Of a stretch of DNA of 64,000 nt, positions 1 through 7,909 are shown piece by piece. Within the stretch, counting starts at the first letter, position 1. Every line of letters begins with the position of its first letter. The translations under genes were made by a program, and so were the position numbers. Origin of the DNA: Bacteroidales bacterium (GTDB lineage: Bacteria; Bacteroidota; Bacteroidia; Bacteroidales; VadinHA17); the NCBI GenBank assembly GCA_025454815.1, contig JALONR010000005.1:21660-85659 (forward strand), read 5' to 3'. Below the pieces are notes generated by a model. The model made no database searches. It saw only the letters and a program-made list of their open reading frames with translations, and was not told the DNA's origin.

Positions 1-75
1 TCGTCGTTTCAGCCGGAGGGCGGTTGCCAGCCCGCCCAGTCCGGCACCTACTATCAACGCTTTCTTTCCGCTCAT
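1..75 (-). CDS. crtI: Phytoene desaturase (CrtI)-like FAD protein, N-terminus only
   Basis: Only the first 25 codons lie in the window; the gene continues past base 1. The visible residues begin MSGKKALIVGAGLGGLATAL, which contains the GxGxxG FAD-binding Rossmann motif that opens CrtI-type carotenoid desaturases and other FAD amine-oxidase-like enzymes. The ATG is four bases after the stop of the TPR gene, so it is the fifth gene of a tightly packed minus-strand operon. The CrtI assignment rests mainly on the CrtQ-like and PlsC-like neighbours. Any FAD/NAD-dependent oxidoreductase could begin this way. Confidence 0.55.
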   Translation of the reverse strand, partial: MSGKKALIVGAGLGGLATALRLKRR

Positions 76-79
76 AATA

Positions 80-853
80 TCATTTGCTCTTTTTTTCAAC
101 GGCTGGCAGCAGCTCATCCCTGACCCACTGGAAGTCAGGTGCCCTCTTCAGCGCCATGCGATATGCCTCAGCTGCTCCCCTGTAATCATCCATCCTCTCA
201 AGGAGCTGTCCAAGCAGTACCATTGTATTCAGGTATCTCCAGTTGCATGCTGAGAGTCCGGGTTGTGCTTCAAACAGCCGGAGCGCCTCCCTGAATGATT
301 CTGCTGACTTTTCCTTTGACCCTCCGGCAAATGCAGGCATGTGAGCTTCTGAATTGGCTTTTTCGATCCATACCACCGGCGATTTGTTTCCCACCTTCAT
401 CGCTGCCTCCAGCTGCTTCAGGGCCCTTGGGCCGAGGGTGACTGCCCTTGCCGGGTTCAGTCCCATCCGGAATCCAAGCAGTGCAAGCCTGAATGCTTCT
501 GTCTCGGCCTCATAACCGGGGTAAACAGCCAGCTTCTCAATCTCGCCGGAAAAGATTTCCACCTCGGCTCTTGCCGAATTCTTATCATCCCTGCCCAGAA
601 GGTAGCCGATATAACCGTACCTCGCCTCCACCAGGGTATAGAGTGTGCACCCCTTCGGATCACGCCTGAGCTGCTCCTGCAGCTCTCCCATCCCCTTTTT
701 CCACATATCCATGTTTCCGCTGACATAGCCCTTGTAAACGGTACAACTGCTGCAGTCTTCACTTTCCGGAGATACTGAGAGACCTTTTCCCGATGTGTCT
801 GCACCGCAGACCATAAATGCTGAAAGCATCAATATTGATAAAGTTCTTTTCAT
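80..853 (-). CDS. Secreted TPR-repeat protein in the carotenoid-like operon
   Basis: 257 aa. An N-terminal signal peptide (MKRTLSILMLSAFMVCG) is followed by a mostly helical protein; the C-terminal 60 residues (DDYRGAAEAYRMALKRAP) form a clear TPR unit. The ORF-track start at 874 is less likely: the ATG at 853 forms an ATGA overlap with the stop of the upstream glycosyltransferase and places the signal peptide at the N-terminus. Its role is unknown. Position in the operon suggests a periplasmic scaffold or assembly factor for the lipid or pigment made by the neighbouring enzymes, which is inference. Confidence 0.75.
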   Translation of the reverse strand: MKRTLSILMLSAFMVCGADTSGKGLSVSPESEDCSSCTVYKGYVSGNMDMWKKGMGELQEQLRRDPKGCTLYTLVEARYGYIGYLLGRDDKNSARAEVEIFSGEIEKLAVYPGYEAETEAFRLALLGFRMGLNPARAVTLGPRALKQLEAAMKVGNKSPVVWIEKANSEAHMPAFAGGSKEKSAESFREALRLFEAQPGLSACNWRYLNTMVLLGQLLERMDDYRGAAEAYRMALKRAPDFQWVRDELLPAVEKKSK

Positions 854-1950
854 TCTACTTTTCGTCCTTTCCATTCATAACTTTTCCTTACCCTGTGTTT
901 CAGCGCCAGGAATGCAATATGGTAAAAAGCTACGATTCCGGGTAACAGGTACATAAGATTCTCGCTGACCCTCTGCCGGCTGGTCATTGCGATCATTGCA
1001 TTGAGGGCGATGACCATTGCCAGGTAAATGGCCAGGTACTGCCATGAAACGAACAGCAGCACGATCCACCCGGCAAGCCCGGCAAGCGCATACAGCAGCA
1101 GGAAGGCAAGGCTGTTTCCGAACATTGAAAAAATATTCCTTGAGAAGCCGTTGACCCCCTCCCTGTAGCCTCTGTACATGCGGCACTCAATCTCCTTCCT
1201 TCCCACCAGCGTGTCTCCCCTTAGCCTGCTTTTCTTTACCAGCCTCATGATCTCTATGTCTTCTGCAAGCCTGTCCCTGACCCTCTCATGAAAACGGTAT
1301 CTCCTGTAGGTCATGCCGTGGAATAGCATCATCTGTCCGTTTGCGGCAGAGAAGGAGCTCCACCTGCAGCGGCGTATCAGGAAAAGGGGAAGCAGGGAGA
1401 GCAGTATCCGGAACATGAAAGGCACCACTATTTTCTCACCCCGGCTCCTCATCCGTTGCCTTGGAAACATTGAGAGAAGAGCCAGTCTGTGTCTGTCAGC
1501 GTAGTATACTGCCCTTCTCAGCAGGTCTTCTCCAACGGTCACATCTGCGTCAAGGAAAAGGAGGTAATCGTTTGAGGCCTCTCCGGCCAGCCGGTGGCAT
1601 GCATGGTTTTTTCCGGTCCAGCCCGGGGGAAGATCACCTCCTCTGATGTACCTGATCCTTTCGTCAACCTTCGCGCATGCGGTCACCACTTCTGCAGTGC
1701 TGTCAGTTGATCCGTCGTCATATACAATTATTTCTGCCCTGGCATAGGGCAGCAATGCAAGGCTTCCCAGGAGGTTACCAATGTTCTTTTCTTCATTTCT
1801 TACGGGTATAAGAATTGAAAGCGACGGTAACCTTGCCTGTTCCGCAACAACCAGTGGGAGAAAGGGTCTGGAGAGCATGTTCAGCAGTGCCACCGCAAAC
1901 CGGAGGAAAGTAAGGAAAAGTATAAGGCTGCCGGCGACGATAAGTATCAT
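850..1950 (-). CDS. CrtQ-like family 2 glycosyltransferase, membrane
   Basis: 366 aa from the ATG at 1950, which makes an ATGA overlap with the acyltransferase stop. There is an N-terminal membrane segment, then a GT2 catalytic domain: SILIPVRNEE nucleotide-sugar motif, YDDGSTDST, and the metal-binding LFLDADV. The segment LPPGWTGKNHAC is characteristic of the CrtQ (4,4'-diaponeurosporenoate glycosyltransferase) and hopanoid GT group. About three C-terminal membrane helices follow. By family it should transfer a sugar onto a lipid or carotenoid acid at the inner membrane. The exact acceptor cannot be read from sequence; a PlsC-type acyltransferase immediately upstream parallels the CrtQ/CrtO pair of staphyloxanthin synthesis. 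Confidence 0.75.
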   Translation of the reverse strand: MILIVAGSLILFLTFLRFAVALLNMLSRPFLPLVVAEQARLPSLSILIPVRNEEKNIGNLLGSLALLPYARAEIIVYDDGSTDSTAEVVTACAKVDERIRYIRGGDLPPGWTGKNHACHRLAGEASNDYLLFLDADVTVGEDLLRRAVYYADRHRLALLSMFPRQRMRSRGEKIVVPFMFRILLSLLPLFLIRRCRWSSFSAANGQMMLFHGMTYRRYRFHERVRDRLAEDIEIMRLVKKSRLRGDTLVGRKEIECRMYRGYREGVNGFSRNIFSMFGNSLAFLLLYALAGLAGWIVLLFVSWQYLAIYLAMVIALNAMIAMTSRQRVSENLMYLLPGIVAFYHIAFLALKHRVRKSYEWKGRKVE

Positions 1951-2564
1951 AAAGGTATTTGCTTGGCAATGCACTCGTCAAGGAATATGTTATATGCCTC
2001 TTCCAGGTCAGAAATTGATCTCTCCCTGGCGGAATACTCTATTACCCTGACACTGAGTCCCGGCTTCTTTTGAGAAAACCAGTCGGGCAGTGCAACATAA
2101 AACAATATCATAAGCCTGTCAGAGGCGCCAGCGATGATTCGTTCGGTGCCCCTTTCAAACCTTATGGGTCTTCTGTGTATTGATGTAATTACTCCCTGGG
2201 GGTAGACCACCACCATGTTGGCAGAATCATGAAGCAGCCCTGAGGTATATCTTAATGTGTCAACAACAGTCCGCGAACCCCGTTTGATGGAGAAAGCTCC
2301 GGCCTTGTTCAGGAAGAGCCTTGTCTCAAGCTGCTCCACCAGCATCATGATATGAAACTTCTTATGGAGATGCAGGTCATTGAGGCGGTAGGCAATGAAT
2401 CCGTCCCACCAGCTGATGTGGTTTCCGATAAGCAGCACCGGCCTGCCCGCAGGATCGGGAGTGCATTCAAACCTGCACTCGCTGAAATACCTCTTCAGGC
2501 CTGTTCTGGCATAAAAACTGAAGAACCGGACAAAGAAAGGTATATGTCTTGCCCTGATTATCAT
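1947..2564 (-). CDS. PlsC-family 1-acylglycerol-3-phosphate-type acyltransferase
   Basis: 205 aa. The HX4D acyltransferase motif is seen in NHISWWDG near residue 48, and the second block has RFERGTERI where PlsC members carry the phosphate-binding FxRG. It lacks extended membrane helices but starts with a hydrophobic aromatic segment. The gene overlaps the preceding 5'-nucleotidase by ATGA and the following CrtQ-like gene by ATGA. By family it transfers an acyl chain from acyl-CoA or acyl-ACP to a hydroxyl. Next to a CrtQ-like enzyme, acylation of a glycosylated carotenoid is plausible; general phospholipid synthesis is the alternative. Confidence 0.75.
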   Translation of the reverse strand: MIIRARHIPFFVRFFSFYARTGLKRYFSECRFECTPDPAGRPVLLIGNHISWWDGFIAYRLNDLHLHKKFHIMMLVEQLETRLFLNKAGAFSIKRGSRTVVDTLRYTSGLLHDSANMVVVYPQGVITSIHRRPIRFERGTERIIAGASDRLMILFYVALPDWFSQKKPGLSVRVIEYSARERSISDLEEAYNIFLDECIAKQIPL

Positions 2565-4360
2565 TTCGTTGTGATTGGGGTCAAAGAGCGTGGAGGCACG
2601 CGGTAATGCTCAGGGATAACGGGCAGGCCACCCTCTTCCGCAGGAGGAAACTGCTGAAGGTACCTTACCAGCGCCAGCCACTCCTTACCCTCCTGGATAC
2701 CTGGGGTTTCAGGATCAAAGTCCATGACTGCATGATCCATATCTGCAACAGGATTACCGTTTCCGTCCTTAGGTACAACATTGATGAGACCAAGTGACAT
2801 CTTTTTTATTATTCCCACGAAATCAAGCATGTAAGAGTTTGCGACAATGGAGTAAAGGCGCGTGTCATCCTTTGATGTATTAACCTCCGTGACATTACCC
2901 TCAGAATCGGTAAACTCCAGTTTCCGTATTTTTCTCAGCAGACCTCCATCCGGATCATAATGAATCTTAAGGTGTGAGTAGAAACAGAAATGTGAAGGTG
3001 TTGAGGCTGATGACATAATCAGGATCTCTGCTATATTCTTCAGTTCCCGGCCGGTGACCCACAGGCGGGAAAGGGGGTATCCCGGGACGGCATCGTTACC
3101 TGATCCGAGCGACATTACCCTGAACAGGTCGGCAACGCTCTGATTACCGGGTAGCACCGGGTCACGAATGACTCCTGCGGCGACCATCGCAATATCAGTA
3201 CCCGGGCCTGATTCATTGACATAATGGTAAATTGCATCTGCCACAAGTGCCCCCATGTTGCTTCCGGAGAGGTCTCCGTATTCGTCTGATTCCAACCGGA
3301 AGGGAGCCACTGCCACGGGCATGTCATATTCAAGCTTCAGGGGCAACAGCACACTCCTGTCAACAACCTTCTTATGGTTTTCTATCTCCTCCTGTATTGC
3401 TGCGACCGCTTCTGCCATGTCATCAACAGGTATCATCTCATAACTGTCAAAGGAAATGCCGTTGCCGGTAAATGTCATATCAACCCTTCCGACGTTCATG
3501 CCTGCACTGCCGGTTTGTACAATAGGAACACCGTTTACCATCAGCGGCTCACTGAGAAATGTATGGGTATGGCCCGATATGATCAGGTCAATGCCCTTTA
3601 CCTTCATGGCCAGCTGAGCATCCTCTCCCCCCCAGTTTCCCTTCTTGTCTTTCGAGACGCCGCTGTGCGACAGGCATATAATGACATCGCAACCCTGTTC
3701 CTTTAACACCTTCACGTTTCTCTTTGCGGCCTTCACGATCTTTTCAAATGTGATTGGCACTGCATAAGGTGCCGATTCATCCGCATCCTCCCCGAGCAGG
3801 GAAAAGAGACCTGTCTTTATCCCGTTCACCTCCTTGATCACCCATGGTCTGACAATGCCCTCAGCCATCACCTGCTCAAATGCGTCATCTGCCGGGTCAT
3901 CGGGATCAGTAACACCGTTTCCCAGAAGCATAACCGGGATCTCGCCCCTGGCGGCAGCCTTTTTAAGAATACCGGCATAGACCGTGGGGCCGAAATCAAA
4001 GTCATGGTTTCCTATGGCAACCACGTCATATCCTGCCTTCTTCATCAGTGGTAACTGAAACCCTGTCTCCGGTTCCAGCGCATGAAAAAGAGTACCCATC
4101 AGACAGTCACCGCCGTCAACCACAAGTGTTGAACCCGGATTCTCCTCACGGACAGCCTTTATGATGCCTGCGATGCGTGCCAGTCCACCACGGGTAGGGT
4201 CATTGTCTGCCACCAGCGGAGTATAGGCTGATTCCGGCGCAAAACCTTGCAGATGGGAGTGAAAATCATTGGTATGCAGTATCGTAAGTTTCTTACCGTC
4301 CTGTGCCGTACCTGCAATCGCAGCCAGGAGAAAGATTGCAAGAAATGTAGCCCTTTTCAT
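2561..4360 (-). CDS. Periplasmic 5'-nucleotidase/UshA-CpdB family phosphoesterase
   Basis: 599 aa with signal peptide (ending around GTAQ, residue 20). The N-terminal metallophosphatase domain shows the full metal-ligand set: HTNDFHSH, DGGDCLMG, IGNHDFDFG, CLSHSG and SGHTHT. The C-terminal 5_nucleotid_C domain, which binds the base, begins around residue 360. The family hydrolyses 5'-nucleotides, cyclic nucleotides or UDP-sugars outside the inner membrane to salvage nucleosides and phosphate. It is the first gene of the minus-strand run that continues, by ATGA overlap, into the acyltransferase and carotenoid-like genes, although no functional link to them is evident. Confidence 0.9.
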   Translation of the reverse strand: MKRATFLAIFLLAAIAGTAQDGKKLTILHTNDFHSHLQGFAPESAYTPLVADNDPTRGGLARIAGIIKAVREENPGSTLVVDGGDCLMGTLFHALEPETGFQLPLMKKAGYDVVAIGNHDFDFGPTVYAGILKKAAARGEIPVMLLGNGVTDPDDPADDAFEQVMAEGIVRPWVIKEVNGIKTGLFSLLGEDADESAPYAVPITFEKIVKAAKRNVKVLKEQGCDVIICLSHSGVSKDKKGNWGGEDAQLAMKVKGIDLIISGHTHTFLSEPLMVNGVPIVQTGSAGMNVGRVDMTFTGNGISFDSYEMIPVDDMAEAVAAIQEEIENHKKVVDRSVLLPLKLEYDMPVAVAPFRLESDEYGDLSGSNMGALVADAIYHYVNESGPGTDIAMVAAGVIRDPVLPGNQSVADLFRVMSLGSGNDAVPGYPLSRLWVTGRELKNIAEILIMSSASTPSHFCFYSHLKIHYDPDGGLLRKIRKLEFTDSEGNVTEVNTSKDDTRLYSIVANSYMLDFVGIIKKMSLGLINVVPKDGNGNPVADMDHAVMDFDPETPGIQEGKEWLALVRYLQQFPPAEEGGLPVIPEHYRVPPRSLTPITTK

Positions 4361-4516
4361 TTCATATGAAATTTGGGATTAAGTTAGTAAAAAGCTTTAG
4401 AATCCATTACAGCCGGGCACATGAGAATTAAATCTCCTGTTGTCCCGGGCAGGTCACAGGCGGCGGAGATATACTAAAAATATGAGAGGTCCGGTCCTAA
4501 CTGGTCGAAAAAAATA

Positions 4517-5158
4517 TCACAGATAGATGCTGAAGCCGATTCTGATTCCTAATCCGCTGCAGATCTCCTTGTTTGAGCCTCCCTCTTCCACATCTTCCCA
4601 GGTCCACTGTGCACGGGTGTAGCCTATTGAACCGTCAACTGTTACCATTTCACCGAGGGGAAGGGCAGCCCCCAGGCTGAAGCCAATAATTAACATTGGG
4701 TATTTTTCCACTTCATCACCCCATGTGTCCCTGTGTGAGCCGAACAGTAATTCTGCTTCCGCGAATGGATAGATTTTTTCAAGAGGGTAATAATACCTTA
4801 CGAAAGGCCCGAAGCCAAGATCAGACATCTTATAAACATCGTCATCTTCAACATCCCTCTCCCTGTGGCCGGATAAGGCAATCTCAAGACCGGCAACCAG
4901 GTTGTCCATAACAAAATAGCCTCCTTTAGGCAAAATGTTGTATGTGAACGATTTATAATGTGTTTCAGGAGCTTCGGATCCATGCTTGTATTTTGTAGAT
5001 CCAAAACCAAGTCCAAATAACTCCGATCCCTCACTGCCTCCCATGGCAAGGGTAGATGTGACCCCGGCAAGTATCTTGCCCTTTTCAAGCTGTGTCTGGG
5101 CCTGCAGGCCTGAAACGACAATACAGATGGACGCAAATAATAGCAGAATCTTTTTCAT
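4517..5158 (-). CDS. Outer membrane beta-barrel protein
   Basis: 213 aa from the ATG at 5158; the ORF-track start adds 50 residues with no signal-peptide character. The true N-terminus MKKILLLFASICIVVSGLQAQ is a clear signal peptide. Alternating hydrophobic strands with aromatic girdles (GGYFVMDNLVAGLEIALSG, PFVRYYYPLEKIYPFAEAEL) and the final GIRIGFSIYL with C-terminal hydrophobic residue indicate an eight-strand OmpA/OmpW-like barrel (PF13505-type). Function is unknown. A good -33/-7 promoter lies about 120 bp upstream. Confidence 0.8.
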   Translation of the reverse strand: MKKILLLFASICIVVSGLQAQTQLEKGKILAGVTSTLAMGGSEGSELFGLGFGSTKYKHGSEAPETHYKSFTYNILPKGGYFVMDNLVAGLEIALSGHRERDVEDDDVYKMSDLGFGPFVRYYYPLEKIYPFAEAELLFGSHRDTWGDEVEKYPMLIIGFSLGAALPLGEMVTVDGSIGYTRAQWTWEDVEEGGSNKEICSGLGIRIGFSIYL

Positions 5159-5277
5159 AGTCCGGTTTAGTTTTAGAATACCTACTCTTGAGTTTTTCGG
5201 CCTGCACTCCCTACTCTGATGAAGGATTTTCGGGACACTCCTTAATAGTTTTATTATGAGATAATTATTATGATGAT

Positions 5278-5309
5278 CAAATTTACACAACAAGAAGGGA
5301 GTTGTCAAA
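5278..5309 (-). promoter_or_regulatory. Bacteroidota-type promoter for the beta-barrel gene
   Basis: Read on the minus strand, TTTG (5309-5306) is followed after 20 bases by TAAATTTG (5285-5278). This matches the Bacteroidota sigma-ABfr consensus TTTG-N19/20-TAnnTTTG. It would give a 5' leader of roughly 110 nt before the ATG at 5158. Confidence 0.55.
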
Positions 5310-5384
5310 TTTTTTTTGGGCCGGAAACTTAACGGCCATTGAACCCCTTAATCAGATTTTCCGGGTCCGGAGGTTGCCTTTTAG

Positions 5385-5392
5385 TATATTTG
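5385..5392 (+). promoter_or_regulatory. Putative -7 element before the GMP-synthase-like gene
   Basis: TATATTTG matches TAnnTTTG and lies 28 bases before the ATG at 5420. No clear -33 TTTG is present at the expected spacing, so support is moderate. Confidence 0.35.
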
Positions 5393-5419
5393 TGTCAGAC
5401 AACCAAAAACCCGTATTGT

Positions 5420-6382
5420 ATGATCAGGGAAATAAAAGCTCAGGATCTGAACACTGAAAAGTTCATTGCAGAAAAGGTAAGCGAAATCAGGAATGCCGCA
5501 GGTGACGGCACGGCTATCAACGCCCTCTCGGGAGGGGTAGATTCATCCGTTGTGACCATGATAGGTCACCTGGCCCTGGGTGAAAGGCTCAGGACAGTAT
5601 TCATACAGAACGGGCTCATGCGGGAAGGTGAACCCGAGGCTGTTGCCGGGGTATTTAAAAAACTGGGCGTCATCGTGGAGATAATCGATGCACGGAAGGA
5701 GTTCCTCGATGCCCTTAGCGGAATCACCGACCCGGAAGAGAAACGTGAAGCAATAACCCAGACATTCTATAAGAAGGTATTCGGAAGAATAGTAAGGGAG
5801 AGCCATGCAAAGTACCTTCTTCAGGGAACGATCCTGACCGATATCGATGAAACTGTTGCCGGCATAAAGCGACAGCACAATGTCTTCGCCCAGCTTGGCA
5901 TTGACCCGAAGGAGGCATTCGGATACCACATTTTAGAACCTCTGATTGAGCTTCGCAAGGACGGGGTCAGAATGACGGGCCGGGCACTCGGTCTGCCTGA
6001 GGAGATGTTTAACCGCATCCCGTTCCCAGGCCCCGCACTGGCTGCGCGGATCATTGGTGAAGTGACGCAGGAGAAGCTTGACACCGTCAGGAAGGCCACA
6101 ACAATCGTTGAAAAACTCCTCGCCGGAAGGGGCGCATTCCAGTATATGGCAATCCTGCATGACGACCGCGTTACAGGTATGCGAGACGGCAAGCGTGATT
6201 TCGGCCGTCAGATTGAGGTACGCTGCTGGGACAGCATCGATGCCCGAACGGCAACACCTACACGACTGCCGTTTGAGCTGCTGGAGGAACTGGCGCCAGA
6301 AATACTCAGGTCAGTCCCGGGAGTCGTATCGGTAACCTATAATATAGCCACCAAACCTCCGTCAACCATAGAGGCAGTGTGA
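5420..6382 (+). CDS. GMP-synthase-like ATP-pyrophosphatase without glutaminase domain
   Basis: 320 aa from the ATG at 5420 (the ORF-track start precedes the likely promoter). It has the N-type ATP pyrophosphatase P-loop SGGVDSSV near residue 37 and the GMP synthase C-terminal dimerisation and XMP-binding signatures PFPGPALAARI and TKPPSTIE. The amidotransferase half is absent and no partner is in the window. Several positions differ from canonical GuaA: FIQNGLMR for the usual xDNGLxR, and KRQHNVFAQLGIDP in place of KSHHNVGG. It is either a GuaAb-type subunit or, more likely given these changes, a divergent paralogue with another adenylated substrate. Confidence 0.7.
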   Translation: MIREIKAQDLNTEKFIAEKVSEIRNAAGDGTAINALSGGVDSSVVTMIGHLALGERLRTVFIQNGLMREGEPEAVAGVFKKLGVIVEIIDARKEFLDALSGITDPEEKREAITQTFYKKVFGRIVRESHAKYLLQGTILTDIDETVAGIKRQHNVFAQLGIDPKEAFGYHILEPLIELRKDGVRMTGRALGLPEEMFNRIPFPGPALAARIIGEVTQEKLDTVRKATTIVEKLLAGRGAFQYMAILHDDRVTGMRDGKRDFGRQIEVRCWDSIDARTATPTRLPFELLEELAPEILRSVPGVVSVTYNIATKPPSTIEAV

Positions 6383-6492
6383 TCCAGAGCAGGCAATATG
6401 CAGCAGGCAGCAGTGAATAATGCTGGCATACAGGTTATTATTGTTTCCCATTGCCAACTCTCCTGCCTGGTGCCTCTTGCCTGCTGCCTTAA
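6383..6492. repeat. Low-complexity palindromic spacer between convergent genes
   Basis: The 110 bases between the GMP-synthase-like gene and folC contain iterated GCAGGCA/GCAGCAGGCAGCAG on one side and CTGCCTGGTGCC...GCCTGCTGCC on the other. They can form an imperfect stem that could terminate transcription from both directions. No ORF is supported. Confidence 0.4.
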
Positions 6493-7782
6493 TCATAATG
6501 CATCTGCCACCACAAACGTTGACCCGCCGATGAAGATCATATCACCCGGTCCCGCGACGGCACGCGCTGCCTCAACAGCCTTTGAAACAGACGGATAGAC
6601 ATCACCGCTAAGACCAAATCTTTCCGCGGCCGCCTGAAGAAGGTTCTCATCCAGCGCCCTGGGTACTGATGCCCTCGTGAAATAGTATTCCGCCCTGCGG
6701 GGAAACAGCGGCAGCACTGAATCCAGGTCCTTGTCATTGACGAAACCGATCACCATATGCAGCTTCTCCTTAGGCGTAGCCCTTATCTGCTTCATCACAT
6801 ATTCAAGTCCCTCCCGGTTGTGCCCGGTGTCACATATGATAAGCGGTGAATGTGACATCACCTGCCAGCGGCCCATCAGACCTGTATTTGCCACCACACC
6901 GGCAACACCCTTTGCAAAGGGCCCGCGGTCAGGCCCTGTTAGCCCTGTCAGCGCTTCAGTCACTGCAGCCACGGTCTGGATGTTCTTTTGCTGCGCCAGC
7001 CCCCCGAGAGGGGTATCACCCTTAATCCTTATCCCCCCACCTGGCACCTCAAGGGTGAATCGCCTCACTGATCTGTTCCCGGCAAACCTTCCCAGCCTGC
7101 ACCTGTAAAGCTGGTCGGCAAAGATCAGCGGGGCATTCATTTCACCGGCTCTACGGCGGAAAACGTCACATGTTTCCGGCTGCGTCTCCCCGATGACCAC
7201 AGGCACCCCTTCCTTGATTATCCCTGCCTTCTCCCCTGCCACGGCTTCCAGGGTGCTCCCAAGAAACTCCATGTGGTCATGACCGATGTTGGTGATGACT
7301 GACAATATCGGCGTAATAATATTTGTTGAGTCCAGCCTGCCGCCCATTCCAACTTCGATGACGGCAATATCAACTTCCATCCTTGCAAACCAGTCAAATG
7401 CCATAGCAACAGTGAGCTCAAAGAATGAGGGCTTTATCTGCCGGATTATCTCCCCGTGCTGTTCCACAAAGCTCACAACCTCCTCCTCTGAGATCATTCT
7501 CCCGTCAACCCGGATTCTCTCCCGGAAGTCCTTCAGGTGCGGCGAGGTGTAAAGTCCGGTCCTGTACCCGGCCTCCTGCAACACCGAGGCAGTCATGTGG
7601 GAGACCGATCCTTTCCCGTTCGTGCCTGCAACATGCACTGAACGGAATCTCCTGTGCGGATGGTCAAAGTACCGGTCAAGCTCCAGGGTATTGTCAAGGT
7701 TGGCCTTGTATGCCGGTTTGCCAACACGGTGATAAGCCGGCAGCAGGCTGAAGAGATAGTCAACGGTTTCGGAATATGTCAT
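6493..7782 (-). CDS. folC: Bifunctional folylpolyglutamate/dihydrofolate synthase
   Basis: 429 aa, the usual family length. Mur ligase-like: HVAGTNGKGS P-loop near residue 50, TSPHL, the GMGGRLDSTN and NIGHDHMEFLG central-domain motifs that distinguish FolC from MurC-F, and a C-terminal domain with DTGHN. It joins glutamate to dihydropteroate or to folates in the cytoplasm using ATP. It is convergent with the GMP-synthase-like gene and divergent from phoH. Confidence 0.95.
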   Translation of the reverse strand: MTYSETVDYLFSLLPAYHRVGKPAYKANLDNTLELDRYFDHPHRRFRSVHVAGTNGKGSVSHMTASVLQEAGYRTGLYTSPHLKDFRERIRVDGRMISEEEVVSFVEQHGEIIRQIKPSFFELTVAMAFDWFARMEVDIAVIEVGMGGRLDSTNIITPILSVITNIGHDHMEFLGSTLEAVAGEKAGIIKEGVPVVIGETQPETCDVFRRRAGEMNAPLIFADQLYRCRLGRFAGNRSVRRFTLEVPGGGIRIKGDTPLGGLAQQKNIQTVAAVTEALTGLTGPDRGPFAKGVAGVVANTGLMGRWQVMSHSPLIICDTGHNREGLEYVMKQIRATPKEKLHMVIGFVNDKDLDSVLPLFPRRAEYYFTRASVPRALDENLLQAAAERFGLSGDVYPSVSKAVEAARAVAGPGDMIFIGGSTFVVADAL

Positions 7783-7826
7783 GTTGATAACCTTTGTGCG
7801 GTTGTTTGCAAATTTACAAAAAGCGC

Positions 7827-7857
7827 TTTTCAGCGGGAAATGGCTCCGCTATCTTTG
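7827..7857 (+). promoter_or_regulatory. Putative promoter for the PIN-PhoH gene
   Basis: A -7 element TATCTTTG (7850-7857) lies 19 bases downstream of a TTTT -33-like element (7827-7830). Spacing fits the Bacteroidota consensus. The phoH ATG at 7910 is 52 bases further on. Confidence 0.45.
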
Positions 7858-7909
7858 TCCCCATGGTAAAATCTGCGCCGGAGATTGTGCCGTTTAAACT
7901 AATCCTGTT

